DNA from: CADCVW01 sp964251385
GTDB taxonomy: Bacteria; Pseudomonadota; Alphaproteobacteria; Sphingomonadales; Sphingomonadaceae
DNA: 64,000 bases
Direction: 5' to 3'
Assembly: GCA_964251385.1 (NCBI GenBank)
Contig: CAXUJK010000002.1
Span: 1-64,000 of the forward strand
The first letter of the stretch is position 1, and each line of letters opens with the position of its first letter. Made by a program: the position numbers and the translations under genes. Of the stretch, positions 44,910 to 56,332 are shown piece after piece. The notes beneath the pieces were generated by a model. It was not told the DNA's origin. It ran no database searches and saw nothing but the letters and a program-made list of their open reading frames with translations.

Positions 44910-45670
44910 CCGCGCCGTTCGGCGGGCAGCCGCCACCACGGCTGATGCGGCGCGCGGTGATGTTCGTGGTGGTAGCCGAAGTGGAAGCACGTCAGCAGCG
45001 ACAGCCATTTAGGGAAATCGTTGGAGCGGGCCATGTGGCGGTCGCCGAATCCGTGCCGCCCATCCGGGGCTTCATGCCGGTGCGGCAGGAAGGTGCCGAA
45101 CGCGAACAGCTGCAGCGACGACAGGATCGACGGCACGCCCCAGAACAGGATCATGTTGACGGGCGGCGCATCCAGAACGAGCAGATACGTCCAGAAGATC
45201 GCGAACAGCACCGCGAACTCGCGCACGCCGAAATATTCGCGGAAGAAGTTGAAGTACCAGGGCCAGAACCGCGTCGGGTGATGTTCGGCAAAGTCGGGAT
45301 CGTCGGCCGTGCCCGCATGCTTGTGATGCGCGTGGTGCTTCGCCAGAAAGCCGTCGAACCAGAACCCTGCGTACAGGGCCAAGGCGACGCGCCCGACCCA
45401 CCGGTTAACCCCCGGACGGCCGGGTGCGAGCGATCCGTGCATGCAATCATGCGCGACGATGAACAGCCCGACGTTGAGCCAGCACAGCACCACGATCATC
45501 GGAAGGGCTGTCAGCCAGCCCAAGCCGGTCAGATCGTGAAAGAACACCGCGTAGACGTGCAGCGCGATCCACCCGCCCGCGATCCCGGTTGCCAGGGCCA
45601 GTCCCGTCGCGGCCTGGCGGGCGCGCGCGCGCGAACGCTCACGTTCGGCGGGGAAGGGGAGCGAAGCCAT
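44906..45670 (-). CDS. crtW: Beta-carotene ketolase CrtW
   Basis: This 254-residue membrane diiron enzyme has the three histidine boxes HDCMH (74-78), HHAHH (112-116) and HHEHH (234-238) and about four membrane helices. The segment AHDCMHGSLAPG and FWFDGFLAKHHAHHKHAG are of CrtW type, matching bacterial 4,4'-ketolases that turn beta-carotene or zeaxanthin into canthaxanthin or astaxanthin in the inner membrane. Length (usual 240-260) is right. Its neighbour crtX suggests glucosylated ketocarotenoids. A generic fatty-acid desaturase is less likely because of the box context. DUF2141 follows upstream (28 nt) on the same strand. Confidence 0.9.
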   Translation of the reverse strand: MASLPFPAERERSRARARQAATGLALATGIAGGWIALHVYAVFFHDLTGLGWLTALPMIVVLCWLNVGLFIVAHDCMHGSLAPGRPGVNRWVGRVALALYAGFWFDGFLAKHHAHHKHAGTADDPDFAEHHPTRFWPWYFNFFREYFGVREFAVLFAIFWTYLLVLDAPPVNMILFWGVPSILSSLQLFAFGTFLPHRHEAPDGRHGFGDRHMARSNDFPKWLSLLTCFHFGYHHEHHRAPHQPWWRLPAERRG

Positions 45671-45697
45671 GCGCGCGACCTTAGCGCATCGTGCGCC

Positions 45698-46138
45698 TTA
45701 GAGAAAATACTTCATCTTGACCGCCACGCTGTGCGCGCCGGCGGGTTTTGCAAAGCGAACGTCCTTGAACTTGGGCGGACCGAACCGGACGACCGGATTG
45801 CGGGAGAACCCGAACCCCTCGCGCGGCAGCCCCATGGTCGTGTCGAGCTTCGCGTTGCCGTTCTCGTCGTGCATGATCGACAGCGCGTAGGTACCCGCCG
45901 CAACGCCTTGGAAAACCGGCCGCCCCGCCTTGGCCGTCGCGACCGTCAGCGTCCGCGCCGCCGGATCCTTGCTGCAATCGGGGAAATGCTTCGGGTTCGC
46001 GGACAGGCACAGGAACAGCGTGCCTCTGGCGTTGCGCAATCCGCTCAGATCGACGGTAAGGACCTCGGTCGACGCGCTGGCGGCGACCAGCGCCGGAAAG
46101 GTCGCGACGAGAGCAAGCAGGGGAATGGGGCGTGTCAT
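45698..46138 (-). CDS. DUF2141-family exported protein
   Basis: This 146-residue protein has a signal peptide (MTRPIPLLALVATFPALVAASA) and a compact beta-rich domain with the DUF2141 pattern: VDLSGLRNARGTLFLCL, GTYALSIMHDENGNAKLDT, and GFGFSRNP. The HDENGNAKLD loop may bind a metal or polar ligand. Function is unknown. It is 28 nt upstream of crtW on the same strand and likely shares a transcript with it; in other sphingomonads such genes often sit beside carotenoid genes. Two cysteines (in LCLS and DCSK) could form a disulfide. Confidence 0.85.
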   Translation of the reverse strand: MTRPIPLLALVATFPALVAASASTEVLTVDLSGLRNARGTLFLCLSANPKHFPDCSKDPAARTLTVATAKAGRPVFQGVAAGTYALSIMHDENGNAKLDTTMGLPREGFGFSRNPVVRFGPPKFKDVRFAKPAGAHSVAVKMKYFL

Positions 46139-46285
46139 CCCCTCGCGTTACGCCAAAGCATTGAACGACGCGTGAACTTGTCACGTCCCGGTTGTGGTCA
46201 ACCGCCAAGCACCCGCGCTTGCCACCTACCAAAATATCGATAAATCTCGGGAACAAATTCGTTTTGGTGTTTTAGGGGAAATCAC

Positions 46286-49200
46286 GTGGCGGACATTTTC
46301 GGGACTGGCGGTAATGACACGCTGTTCGGCGGCGCGGGGGCCGACCGGATCGACGGCGGTGAGGGCAACGACCGTCTGATCGGCGGATCCGGAAACGATC
46401 TGCTGCTGGGCGAGGGCGGCAACGACGATCTGGACGGCGGCATCGGCGACGATGCGATCTACGGCAATGTCGGCGACGATGTCCTTCGTGCAAGCGTCGG
46501 CGCGGACGATCGCTTGTTCGGTGAGGACGGCAACGATCTGCTCGAGGCCGTGCGCGTCTTCGACGGCAACGGCAGCTACGTCCTGCTCGATGGCGGTGCC
46601 GGCAACGACGCGATTCGCTATCAATCTGCAAATCCCGACGATCTTCTGGTTGTCGGCGGCGAAGGCAACGACACGGTGACGATCGTCGGCGGCGCGATCG
46701 CGAACATCTTCACGGGTGCCGGCAACGACGACCTCACGCTGTCGCTCACTTCGTTCGACGGCCGGCCGTCGATCTACAACGTCACGCTCGGCGACGGCGC
46801 GGATCGCCTGTCGCTCAACACCGTCTTCCTGTTCACCAACAACGGCCCGCAATCCGACTTCATCCCAGGCCGCGTTTCGGTCAGCGTGAACGATTTCCAG
46901 GTCGGCGACGGCGGAGACGTGCTCAATCTCGCCGAATTCCTGGCGAGCAACGTGCGCAATTTCGACCGCAACGGCAATCCGTTCGCCAGCGGTCATCTGC
47001 GCCTGACGCAGCGCGGCGCCGATGCGGTGCTGACCTTCGATGAGGACGGCAACGCGTCCGCCAACGGCCGGGTCGGCGAGCTGATCGTCTTCCGCAACGT
47101 CGACGCGTCCACGCTCACCGCGCAGAATCTGGGCTTTGCATCGAACGGGGCGGCAACGCCTGGGCGCGCGTTCCTCGGCACCGATGCCGACGACGTCTTT
47201 AACGGCGCTGGGGGCGCCGACGACGCGCAAGGCTTCGGCGGCGGCGACGTTCTGCGCGGTGGCGCGGGCAACGACCGGCTCGATGGCGGCGATGGCAACG
47301 ATCGGGTGGAAGGCGGCTTCGGCGACGATTTCGTTCGCGGCGGGGCGGGCGATGATCTCCTGCAGGAAGACCTCGGCGGCAACGACCAGCTGTTCGGCGA
47401 CGCCGGCAACGACACGATCAACATCTTCCGCAACGCCGCCACGCCGGCGTACGACATCATGGTCGATGGCGGCGCGGACGACGACCTCATCCAGTATATC
47501 AGCGGCTTCACCAACCAGTCGACGCTCCGCGGCGGCACGGGCAACGACCGCATCACCGCCAGCGGCGTCGGCACGACCGGAGCGCTGGCGATCGACGGCG
47601 GCGAAGGCTCCGATCGCGTGGGCATCACGCTCGGCGGCTTGACCTACACGGTCACGCTCGGCGCCGGATCGGATGTGCTGCTCGTCAACGCGACTCTTGC
47701 GTTGGCCACGCTACGCGCGGCGGTCCTCACCGACTTCGCGACGGGCGATGGCGGCGATTCGCTGCGCCTGCTCAACCTGGTGAACACGCAGCTGGTGAAC
47801 TACGACGGCACTTCCAATCCGTTCGCGACCGGCCACCTGGCGCTCGTCCAGCGGGGTGCCGACGCTGTCCTGCAGGTCGATCGCGACGGCCGCTCTGGTG
47901 CAGCCGCGTTCCGCGACCTCGTCATCTTCCAGAACGTGTCGGCGGGCGCGCTGACGGCGCGCAACCTCAGCGGTTTCGCATCGGACGGCTCGCAGCCTGC
48001 GGGGCAGACGATCGTCGGGACCGCCACCGTCGACACACTGGGCGGGACGAGCGCCGCCGACCTCATGCAAGGCCTGGCGGGCGACGACGAGCTGCGCGGC
48101 GCGGGCGGCGACGACCGCCTCGAAGGCGGCGAGGGCAATGACCGCCTCGACGGCGAGACCGGCAACGACACGCTGCTGGGCGAGGCGGGCAACGACACCT
48201 TGTTCGACAGCGGCGGCGGCAACGATCAGTTGTTTGGCGGCGAAGGCGATGACTTCGTGCAGATTACGCGATTCAACCTCGTGACCAATCGGACGGCATC
48301 CTCCGTGGTGCTCGATGGCGGCGCCGGCAACGATACCGTCGATTTCTTCGCGAGCGACTTCGACGACAATGCGACGCTGATCGGCGGCGACGGCGACGAC
48401 CAGATCATAGCGGAGCAAGGCCGCGACATCGTGGTCGACGCGGGCGCGGGAGCGGACCGCGTGATCGTCGACCTGCTGGCGGCCAGCTACCGCTTCACGC
48501 TCGGCGCGGGGTCGGACACGCTGTCGTTGCGCACCTTCGACAACATCCTCGGGCAGGCTCCGCTGGTCATCACCGACTTCGCGACCGGCGATGCGGGCGA
48601 CCGGCTCGACTTCAGCGAGTTCGCGACAGTGTCGGGCTCTTCGCTCGACGGGAGCAATCCGTTCGTCAACGGCGAGTTCCGCCTCGTCCAAGAAGGCGCG
48701 GACACGCTGCTGCAGCTTGACGATGACGGCGTCGACGGAGGTGCGGACTACTTCACTATCATCCGCTTCCAGAACACGGTCGCGACCAGCTTCACCGCGC
48801 AGAATATCGGCGGCTTCGATCCCGCCGCTGTGCGTGTCGGCACCGATGGCAACGACTTCATCGTCGGCGGGGATGAGGATGAGCAGCTTCGCGGCAACGG
48901 CGGCGACGATCGTATCGAAGGCAATGGCGGCGACGACTTCATCTTCGGCGGTGCCGGTCAGGACTTCCTCCTCGGCGGCACGGGCGACGACCGCATCGAA
49001 GGCGGCGCGGGCGACGATGTCATCGACGGGCAGGATGGCAACGACCGGCTTCTGGGCGACAGCGACACGGACGAGGCGGTCGGCGGCAACGATCGGATCT
49101 TCGGGGGCGCGGGCGACGACGAACTCGACGGCGGCGCCGGCAACGACGAACTGTTCGGCGGAACGGGCAATGATGGCCTTGGCGGCGGCGACGGCGACGA

Positions 49201-50995
49201 TCGCCTGTCGGGCGAGGCTGGCGACGACTTCGCGTCCGGCGGCAACGGCAACGATTTCATTCTCGGCGGCGTGGGCGCGGACTTCCTGCTGGGCGACAAC
49301 TTCGGGTTTGGACAGGCCGGAGGAAACGACGTGATCGGCGGCGAGGATGGCGATGACGAAATCGAAGGCGGCGGTGGCGACGACCGGCTTTACGGCGATG
49401 CGGGTACCGACCGCTTGCGCGGGGATGCGGGCAACGATTTGCTCGGCGGCGGCGCGGGCAACGATGTTCTCGACGGCGGCAGCGGCGACGATCGGCTCGA
49501 AGGCAATGACGGTGACGATCGCCTCATCGACAACGAGGGCGGCGACGATCGCCTCGAAGGCGGCGACGGAGCCGATGTGGTGGCGAGCGGTGCCGGCAAC
49601 GATCTGGTTCTAGGCGGCACCGGGAACGATCAACTGTTCGGCGACAGCGACGACGACAGGCTTCTGGGCGAAGAGGGCGACGATCGTATCGATGGCGGCA
49701 GTGGCAACGATTTCATTCTGGGAGGCTTGGGCGACGATACCATCTCCGCAGGCTTCGCAAACGGCTTCACCGGGACCGACGAGGTAAACGTAGTCGGCGG
49801 CGAGGACGGCAACGATCGCATTGACGGTGCTTTCGGCATGGATCGACTGTTCGGCGATGCGGGCAACGACATCATCAACGGTTTCGGCGGCAACGATCTG
49901 ATCGTCGGCGGCACCGGCAGCGACGTTCTCGACGGCGGCTTCGGAAACGACGCGATCTACGGTGAAGACGGCAATGATTTCATCATCGGCGGGTACGGCA
50001 ACGACTTCATCTTGGGCGGTGCGGGCAACGACTTCATCATTGCGCGCGTTCAACCGTTCGCAGACTTCTTTTCTGAGATCGATACCAACATAGTCGGCGG
50101 CGAGGACGGCGACGACCGTATCGAAGGCGGGTCCGGCAACGACCAGCTGTTCGGCGATGCAGGCAACGACTTCATCGTCGCGCGGCAGGGAGACGACCTG
50201 GTCGGCGGCGGCGAGGGCAACGATGTCATCGGCGGCGAGGACGGCAACGATCGGATCGAGGGCAATGCGGGCAACGACCAGCTCTTCGGCGATGCGGGCA
50301 ACGACTTCATCCTCGGCGGTTCCGGCGTCGATCTGATCGGCGGCGGCTTCGGCGACGATATAGCTGGCGGCGAGGACGGCGACGACCGGCTCGAGGGCAA
50401 TTCGGGCGCCGACCGCTTGTTCGGCGACGGCGGCAACGACTTCATCCTCGGCGGCTCCGAGAACGACGTGCTCGGCGGCGGCGAAGGCAACGACGTGATC
50501 GGCGCGGAGAACGGCGACGATTACCTCGAAGGCAATGCCGGTGCCGACCGCCTCTACGGCGATGCTGGCAACGACACGCTCGTCGGGGGTTTGGGTGCCG
50601 ATCTCCTCAACGGAGGGCTCGGCTTCGATCGCTTCGTGTTCAACAGCGCGGCCGAGTCCACGGGCCGCGGCTTCGACACGCTCGAAGGTTTCAACACGCG
50701 CGACGATCGCATCGATCTGCCGGGTTCAATCGTCGCGATCGATCAGGCGGTGAATGGCGGCGCGCTCACCGAGGCTAATTTCGATGGCGATCTGTCGGCG
50801 GCGCTCGGCGCGGGGCAACTCGGCGCGAGCCGCGCGGTCGTGTTCCGACCGGACGGAGGCGAGTTCGCAGGGCGCACCTTCATCGTCGCCGATGGTAATG
50901 GCCAGGCCGGGTATCAGGCGGGTCAGGACTTCGTGTTCGAGGTGACTCAACCGGCGGCCCCGCTGACCGACCTGTCGATGGGCGTTTTCGTCTAG
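46286..50995 (+). CDS. Large secreted RTX protein with three tandem ~280-residue modules
   Basis: This 1569-residue protein consists of RTX calcium-binding nonapeptides (GGxGNDxLx) plus other modules; no enzymatic domain is visible. Three copies of a ~280-residue unit, with an LTQRGADAVLTFDEDG-like core, have core codons exactly 840 nt apart (47009, 47849, 48689; residues ~242, 522, 802). The region from ~residue 860 to 1450 is almost only RTX repeats. The C-terminal ~120 residues (FNSAAESTGRGFDTL...AGYQAGQDFVF) closely resemble the end of the RTX nuclease at 22.3 kb. The start is GTG 46286 after AGGGGA. No Sec signal, so it should leave through a type I machine, most plausibly the one at 26.6-31.1 kb. 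Role in adhesion, biofilm or calcium-dependent surface layer is possible. Confidence 0.88.
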   Translation: MADIFGTGGNDTLFGGAGADRIDGGEGNDRLIGGSGNDLLLGEGGNDDLDGGIGDDAIYGNVGDDVLRASVGADDRLFGEDGNDLLEAVRVFDGNGSYVLLDGGAGNDAIRYQSANPDDLLVVGGEGNDTVTIVGGAIANIFTGAGNDDLTLSLTSFDGRPSIYNVTLGDGADRLSLNTVFLFTNNGPQSDFIPGRVSVSVNDFQVGDGGDVLNLAEFLASNVRNFDRNGNPFASGHLRLTQRGADAVLTFDEDGNASANGRVGELIVFRNVDASTLTAQNLGFASNGAATPGRAFLGTDADDVFNGAGGADDAQGFGGGDVLRGGAGNDRLDGGDGNDRVEGGFGDDFVRGGAGDDLLQEDLGGNDQLFGDAGNDTINIFRNAATPAYDIMVDGGADDDLIQYISGFTNQSTLRGGTGNDRITASGVGTTGALAIDGGEGSDRVGITLGGLTYTVTLGAGSDVLLVNATLALATLRAAVLTDFATGDGGDSLRLLNLVNTQLVNYDGTSNPFATGHLALVQRGADAVLQVDRDGRSGAAAFRDLVIFQNVSAGALTARNLSGFASDGSQPAGQTIVGTATVDTLGGTSAADLMQGLAGDDELRGAGGDDRLEGGEGNDRLDGETGNDTLLGEAGNDTLFDSGGGNDQLFGGEGDDFVQITRFNLVTNRTASSVVLDGGAGNDTVDFFASDFDDNATLIGGDGDDQIIAEQGRDIVVDAGAGADRVIVDLLAASYRFTLGAGSDTLSLRTFDNILGQAPLVITDFATGDAGDRLDFSEFATVSGSSLDGSNPFVNGEFRLVQEGADTLLQLDDDGVDGGADYFTIIRFQNTVATSFTAQNIGGFDPAAVRVGTDGNDFIVGGDEDEQLRGNGGDDRIEGNGGDDFIFGGAGQDFLLGGTGDDRIEGGAGDDVIDGQDGNDRLLGDSDTDEAVGGNDRIFGGAGDDELDGGAGNDELFGGTGNDGLGGGDGDDRLSGEAGDDFASGGNGNDFILGGVGADFLLGDNFGFGQAGGNDVIGGEDGDDEIEGGGGDDRLYGDAGTDRLRGDAGNDLLGGGAGNDVLDGGSGDDRLEGNDGDDRLIDNEGGDDRLEGGDGADVVASGAGNDLVLGGTGNDQLFGDSDDDRLLGEEGDDRIDGGSGNDFILGGLGDDTISAGFANGFTGTDEVNVVGGEDGNDRIDGAFGMDRLFGDAGNDIINGFGGNDLIVGGTGSDVLDGGFGNDAIYGEDGNDFIIGGYGNDFILGGAGNDFIIARVQPFADFFSEIDTNIVGGEDGDDRIEGGSGNDQLFGDAGNDFIVARQGDDLVGGGEGNDVIGGEDGNDRIEGNAGNDQLFGDAGNDFILGGSGVDLIGGGFGDDIAGGEDGDDRLEGNSGADRLFGDGGNDFILGGSENDVLGGGEGNDVIGAENGDDYLEGNAGADRLYGDAGNDTLVGGLGADLLNGGLGFDRFVFNSAAESTGRGFDTLEGFNTRDDRIDLPGSIVAIDQAVNGGALTEANFDGDLSAALGAGQLGASRAVVFRPDGGEFAGRTFIVADGNGQAGYQAGQDFVFEVTQPAAPLTDLSMGVFV

Positions 50996-51039
50996 TCGAC
51001 AGCGGATGGGGAGCTCGCGGCTGCGGGCTCCCCGATCGC

Positions 51040-51261
51040 TTAGGCCTTCTTGAGCGCGCCCGGCTTGTGCGCGGCCTCCGATCCCTTGTCGGTCTTCACC
51101 AGATATTCGGGATTGTCCTTCGACGCCGCGACGTGATGGCCCTTAATGTCCATCGGGCTCGTCAGCTTCTTCTCGACTGTCCCGTGCGCGGAGCCGCCGT
51201 GCGATCCCCAGGTTACCTTGTCACCTTTCTTGAACGTCGCGTTCGTCTTGTCCTCGCTCAT
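51040..51261 (-). CDS. DUF2945 (hypervirulence-associated TUDOR-like) small protein
   Basis: This 73-residue protein is a single DUF2945 domain: KKGDKVTWGSHGGSAHGTVEKKL, then a K-rich tail ending YLVKTDKGSEAAHKPGALKKA. DUF2945 folds like a small TUDOR/SH3 barrel; its function in bacteria is unknown, and the 'hypervirulence' name comes from a fungal protein. It stands alone, just downstream of the RTX gene on the opposite strand. The ATG at 51261 is the only reasonable start. It may bind nucleic acid or peptides. Confidence 0.85.
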   Translation of the reverse strand: MSEDKTNATFKKGDKVTWGSHGGSAHGTVEKKLTSPMDIKGHHVAASKDNPEYLVKTDKGSEAAHKPGALKKA

Positions 51262-51369
51262 CGGTTCGTCTCCCTGGCGTCTGCGTGACGATCAATGGTC
51301 GGCGTCCGAAAGCGTTGCAAAAGCGAGGGGCGTCGTTAGCGTGCGCGCTAGTCACGGAGACGAGAACGC

Positions 51370-52371
51370 ATGCGCAGGTTCCTGGCACCTCTGGTTCTGG
51401 CGCTGCTTCTGTCTGGCTGCGAAACGCTCGCCAGCATCGAGGAGAGCATCCTGGGGCCTTTGCCGCCCGAAGACGGCATGACCGCCGGCCGCGTGCCGCC
51501 CCCCGCTGCCGAAACGCCCGCCGTGCAAACCGGCCCTGCGATGACCCCGACCGAGGCGGTGGCGTCCGCGTCGCCCGCCGACTGGCGCACGATCGATCCC
51601 GCCAACCTGCTCCTCATGGATCTGCGCGAGGCCAGCGGCCAGCCGGCACGACGCGTCACGATCGAACTCGCGCCCGCCTTCGCGCCCGTCCACATCGCCA
51701 ACATACGCGCCTTTGCGCGTGGCGGCTGGTGGAACCGCAGCGGCATCTATCGCGTGCAGGACAATTATGTCGCCCAATGGGGCAATGGGGAAACGTCGAA
51801 AGGCATGCCCGCGGGCGTGGTCGCGCTTCCGCCCGCCGAGTACGACCGCGATCTGGAGGGGCAGCGCCCCCGGCCTCTGGGGTCGTCCGACGCGTACGCG
51901 CCCGCGGTCGGCCACCTCGCCGGCTGGCCCGTCGCGTGGAACCCGCGCACGTCGCGCGCCAACCTCGTCCACTGCTACGGCACCGTAGGGGTGGGTCGCG
52001 GCGAGGCACCCGATACGGGCAGCGGCGGCGAGCTTTATGCGGTCATCGGGCATGCCCCGCGCCACCTCGACCGCAACATCGCCGTCGTCGGCCGCGTGCT
52101 TGACGGTATGGATGCCCTGTCCGCGCGTCCGCGCGGGACCGAGGCGCTCGGCTTCTACAAGGCTCGGACGTCCGACATCCCGATCGCGCGCGTCACCTTA
52201 GCGAGCGATCTGCCCGTCGGCCAACGACCCGTGTACGAGGTGCTGAACACCGACAGCGTCGCGTTCGCGCGTTACATCGCCGCGCGCGCCAACCGCCGGG
52301 ATAGCTTCTTCGGTGTGCCCGCTGGCGGGGTCGATATCTGCAACGCGCCCGTGCCGACACGAAAACGCTGA
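51370..52371 (+). CDS. Cyclophilin-type peptidyl-prolyl isomerase, lipoprotein
   Basis: This 333-residue protein has a lipoprotein signal with LLLSGC (Cys17) and a proline/alanine-rich spacer to about residue 65, followed by a diverged cyclophilin domain. The domain shows IELAPAFAPVHIANIRAF, WNRSGIYRVQDNYVAQWG (counterparts of the FHR...QGG strands) and, later, YAVIGHAPRHLDRNIAVVGRVLDGMD, matching the cyclophilin C-terminal LDGxxVVFGxVxxG. It would catalyse proline isomerisation during folding in the periplasm. Some catalytic positions of classic cyclophilins differ (e.g. no clear FHR), so activity may be weak. A long C-terminal extension follows the domain. Confidence 0.85.
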   Translation: MRRFLAPLVLALLLSGCETLASIEESILGPLPPEDGMTAGRVPPPAAETPAVQTGPAMTPTEAVASASPADWRTIDPANLLLMDLREASGQPARRVTIELAPAFAPVHIANIRAFARGGWWNRSGIYRVQDNYVAQWGNGETSKGMPAGVVALPPAEYDRDLEGQRPRPLGSSDAYAPAVGHLAGWPVAWNPRTSRANLVHCYGTVGVGRGEAPDTGSGGELYAVIGHAPRHLDRNIAVVGRVLDGMDALSARPRGTEALGFYKARTSDIPIARVTLASDLPVGQRPVYEVLNTDSVAFARYIAARANRRDSFFGVPAGGVDICNAPVPTRKR

Positions 52372-52434
52372 TACGAAAACGCACCGGACGGCGGGGCCGA
52401 CCGGTGCGCGATGAAAGTCGGACCGTGTTCGACG

Positions 52435-52701
52435 CTATGCCGCCCAGGCATGCTCCGTCTGCGCCTTGCGATGACGCACGAGAACCGGTCCCGACGCCGA
52501 CATCGTCGACGCTTCGGCCAACGGCAGCGCGGTCGCGCAGAACGCGCATTCCGCGCTGGTCCGTCCGATATACCAGTGCGTGCGGCCGCATCCCGGGCAA
52601 TGGTTCACTTCCGCCTCGCGGTACGCGACATGGTAGCCGCGGTTCGCTGGCTGGAACTTGCCCGCCTTTAACTGACCGGCCTGCAACTGGGTGATCGACA
52701 T
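52435..52701 (-). CDS. Small hypothetical protein with CPxCG...CxxC zinc ribbon
   Basis: The 88-residue product contains CPGCGRTHWY and, 17 residues on, CAFC, a typical zinc-ribbon knuckle pair, with a HVAYREAEVNH stretch just before. The frame continues upstream, but ATG 52701 has AAGGA about 7 nt ahead. The protein is basic and probably binds a metal; a role in translation, transcription or stress is possible but not known. It lies between the cyclophilin gene and a PilZ gene and has no clear operon partner. Confidence 0.6.
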   Translation of the reverse strand: MSITQLQAGQLKAGKFQPANRGYHVAYREAEVNHCPGCGRTHWYIGRTSAECAFCATALPLAEASTMSASGPVLVRHRKAQTEHAWAA

Positions 52702-52949
52702 CGTCCGTCCTTTTAATCCTGGGGCTGAAACGGGCCACTGACACCCCGGTTGCATGAACGGAAAACAACAGACAAGCGGTGTGTCTTTCCGGTCCTATCG
52801 TGAAACAGAATCCGTCGACCGTTCTAACGTTACGACGGGTCGAGTATCGAACCCAAGCCAACCATGTTCTTTTCTTAACCAAATCCTGTGTACGCTGCCG
52901 GGCACAGGCTCGTTGAGTATCGGAGCCGGGGTACGGGAGGCGTTCGTCG

Positions 52950-53261
52950 ATGGGCCAGGTACAGCGGGTCGAAAGCTTCATGCCGCGCATCGTCGACCGC
53001 GTCGATGTCGACTTCGAGGCCCGCATCAGCGTCGCCAACCGTCCGCGTCCGATAACGCTCATAAACCTGTCGAGCCACGGCTTCATGGGCGAATGCCGCT
53101 GCGGCGTACCGCTTAAATCGCGCATCGTTCTCGAACTTCCCGGCATCGAACCCTTGGCCGGCTGCGTGCGTTGGGCCGTGGGACGCCGCGTCGGCGGCCG
53201 CTTCGACACGCCCCTCGATGAATTCCAGCTCGCTGAAGCGATGGCTGCCGCTTTCGCCTGA
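52950..53261 (+). CDS. PilZ-domain protein
   Basis: This 103-residue single-domain PilZ protein has RxxxR (RIVDR, near residue 13-17) and NLSSHGFMGE (NxSxxG, near residue 38). These are the c-di-GMP ligands. It resembles the other PilZ protein at 31.2 kb in size and layout but differs in sequence. ATG 52950 has GGGAGG about 9 nt upstream. It precedes aconitase by 105 nt, in the same direction. The output target is unknown. Confidence 0.88.
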   Translation: MGQVQRVESFMPRIVDRVDVDFEARISVANRPRPITLINLSSHGFMGECRCGVPLKSRIVLELPGIEPLAGCVRWAVGRRVGGRFDTPLDEFQLAEAMAAAFA

Positions 53262-53366
53262 GCGTTTTACCTACGTTTACGCCGCGTTCGCGCGGCGCTT
53301 CCGTGTTGCAGGTCCGCTTGCTAAGGCCACATGCAATCTCATGCATGTTTGCCAAAGGTTCGCGCC

Positions 53367-56068
<2,702 letters not shown>

Positions 56069-56072
<4 letters not shown>

Positions 56073-56332
56073 CCATTCTCATCGAAGTCGTCGGCTGGAT
56101 CGGCGCGCTGCTCATCCTGTCCGGCTACGCGCTGCTCACCTCCGGCCGCGTCACCGCGCGGTCGCCGCTCTACCAGTGGCTCAACGTCGTCGGCGCGGCG
56201 GGCTTCATCGTCAACGGACTGGCGAACGAAGCCTACCCGTCCGCCGGCCTAAATATCGTCTGGATGGGCATCGGAGCCGTCGCGTTATGGAAGATCGCAC
56301 ACGCAAAAGGCTCGTCGACCTCAGCCACGTGA
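56069..56332 (+). CDS. Small integral membrane protein (CBU_0592-like)
   Basis: This 87-residue protein has three predicted membrane segments: IEVVGWIGALLILSGYALL, WLNVVGAAGFIVNGLA, and IVWMGIGAVALW. The short loops and the GAAGFIVNGLANEAYPSA turn match the CBU_0592-type small membrane proteins found beside many genes in Proteobacteria. The start is GTG 56069, overlapping the acnA stop (GTGA). Its last 46 nt overlap the start of the downstream cyclase-family gene. Function is unknown. Confidence 0.75.

Noticed and set aside
44906..45670. Generic fatty acid desaturase for the crtW-like gene
   Set aside because: The context of the histidine boxes (AHDCMHGSL, AKHHAHHKHAG) and the crtX neighbour fit CrtW better.
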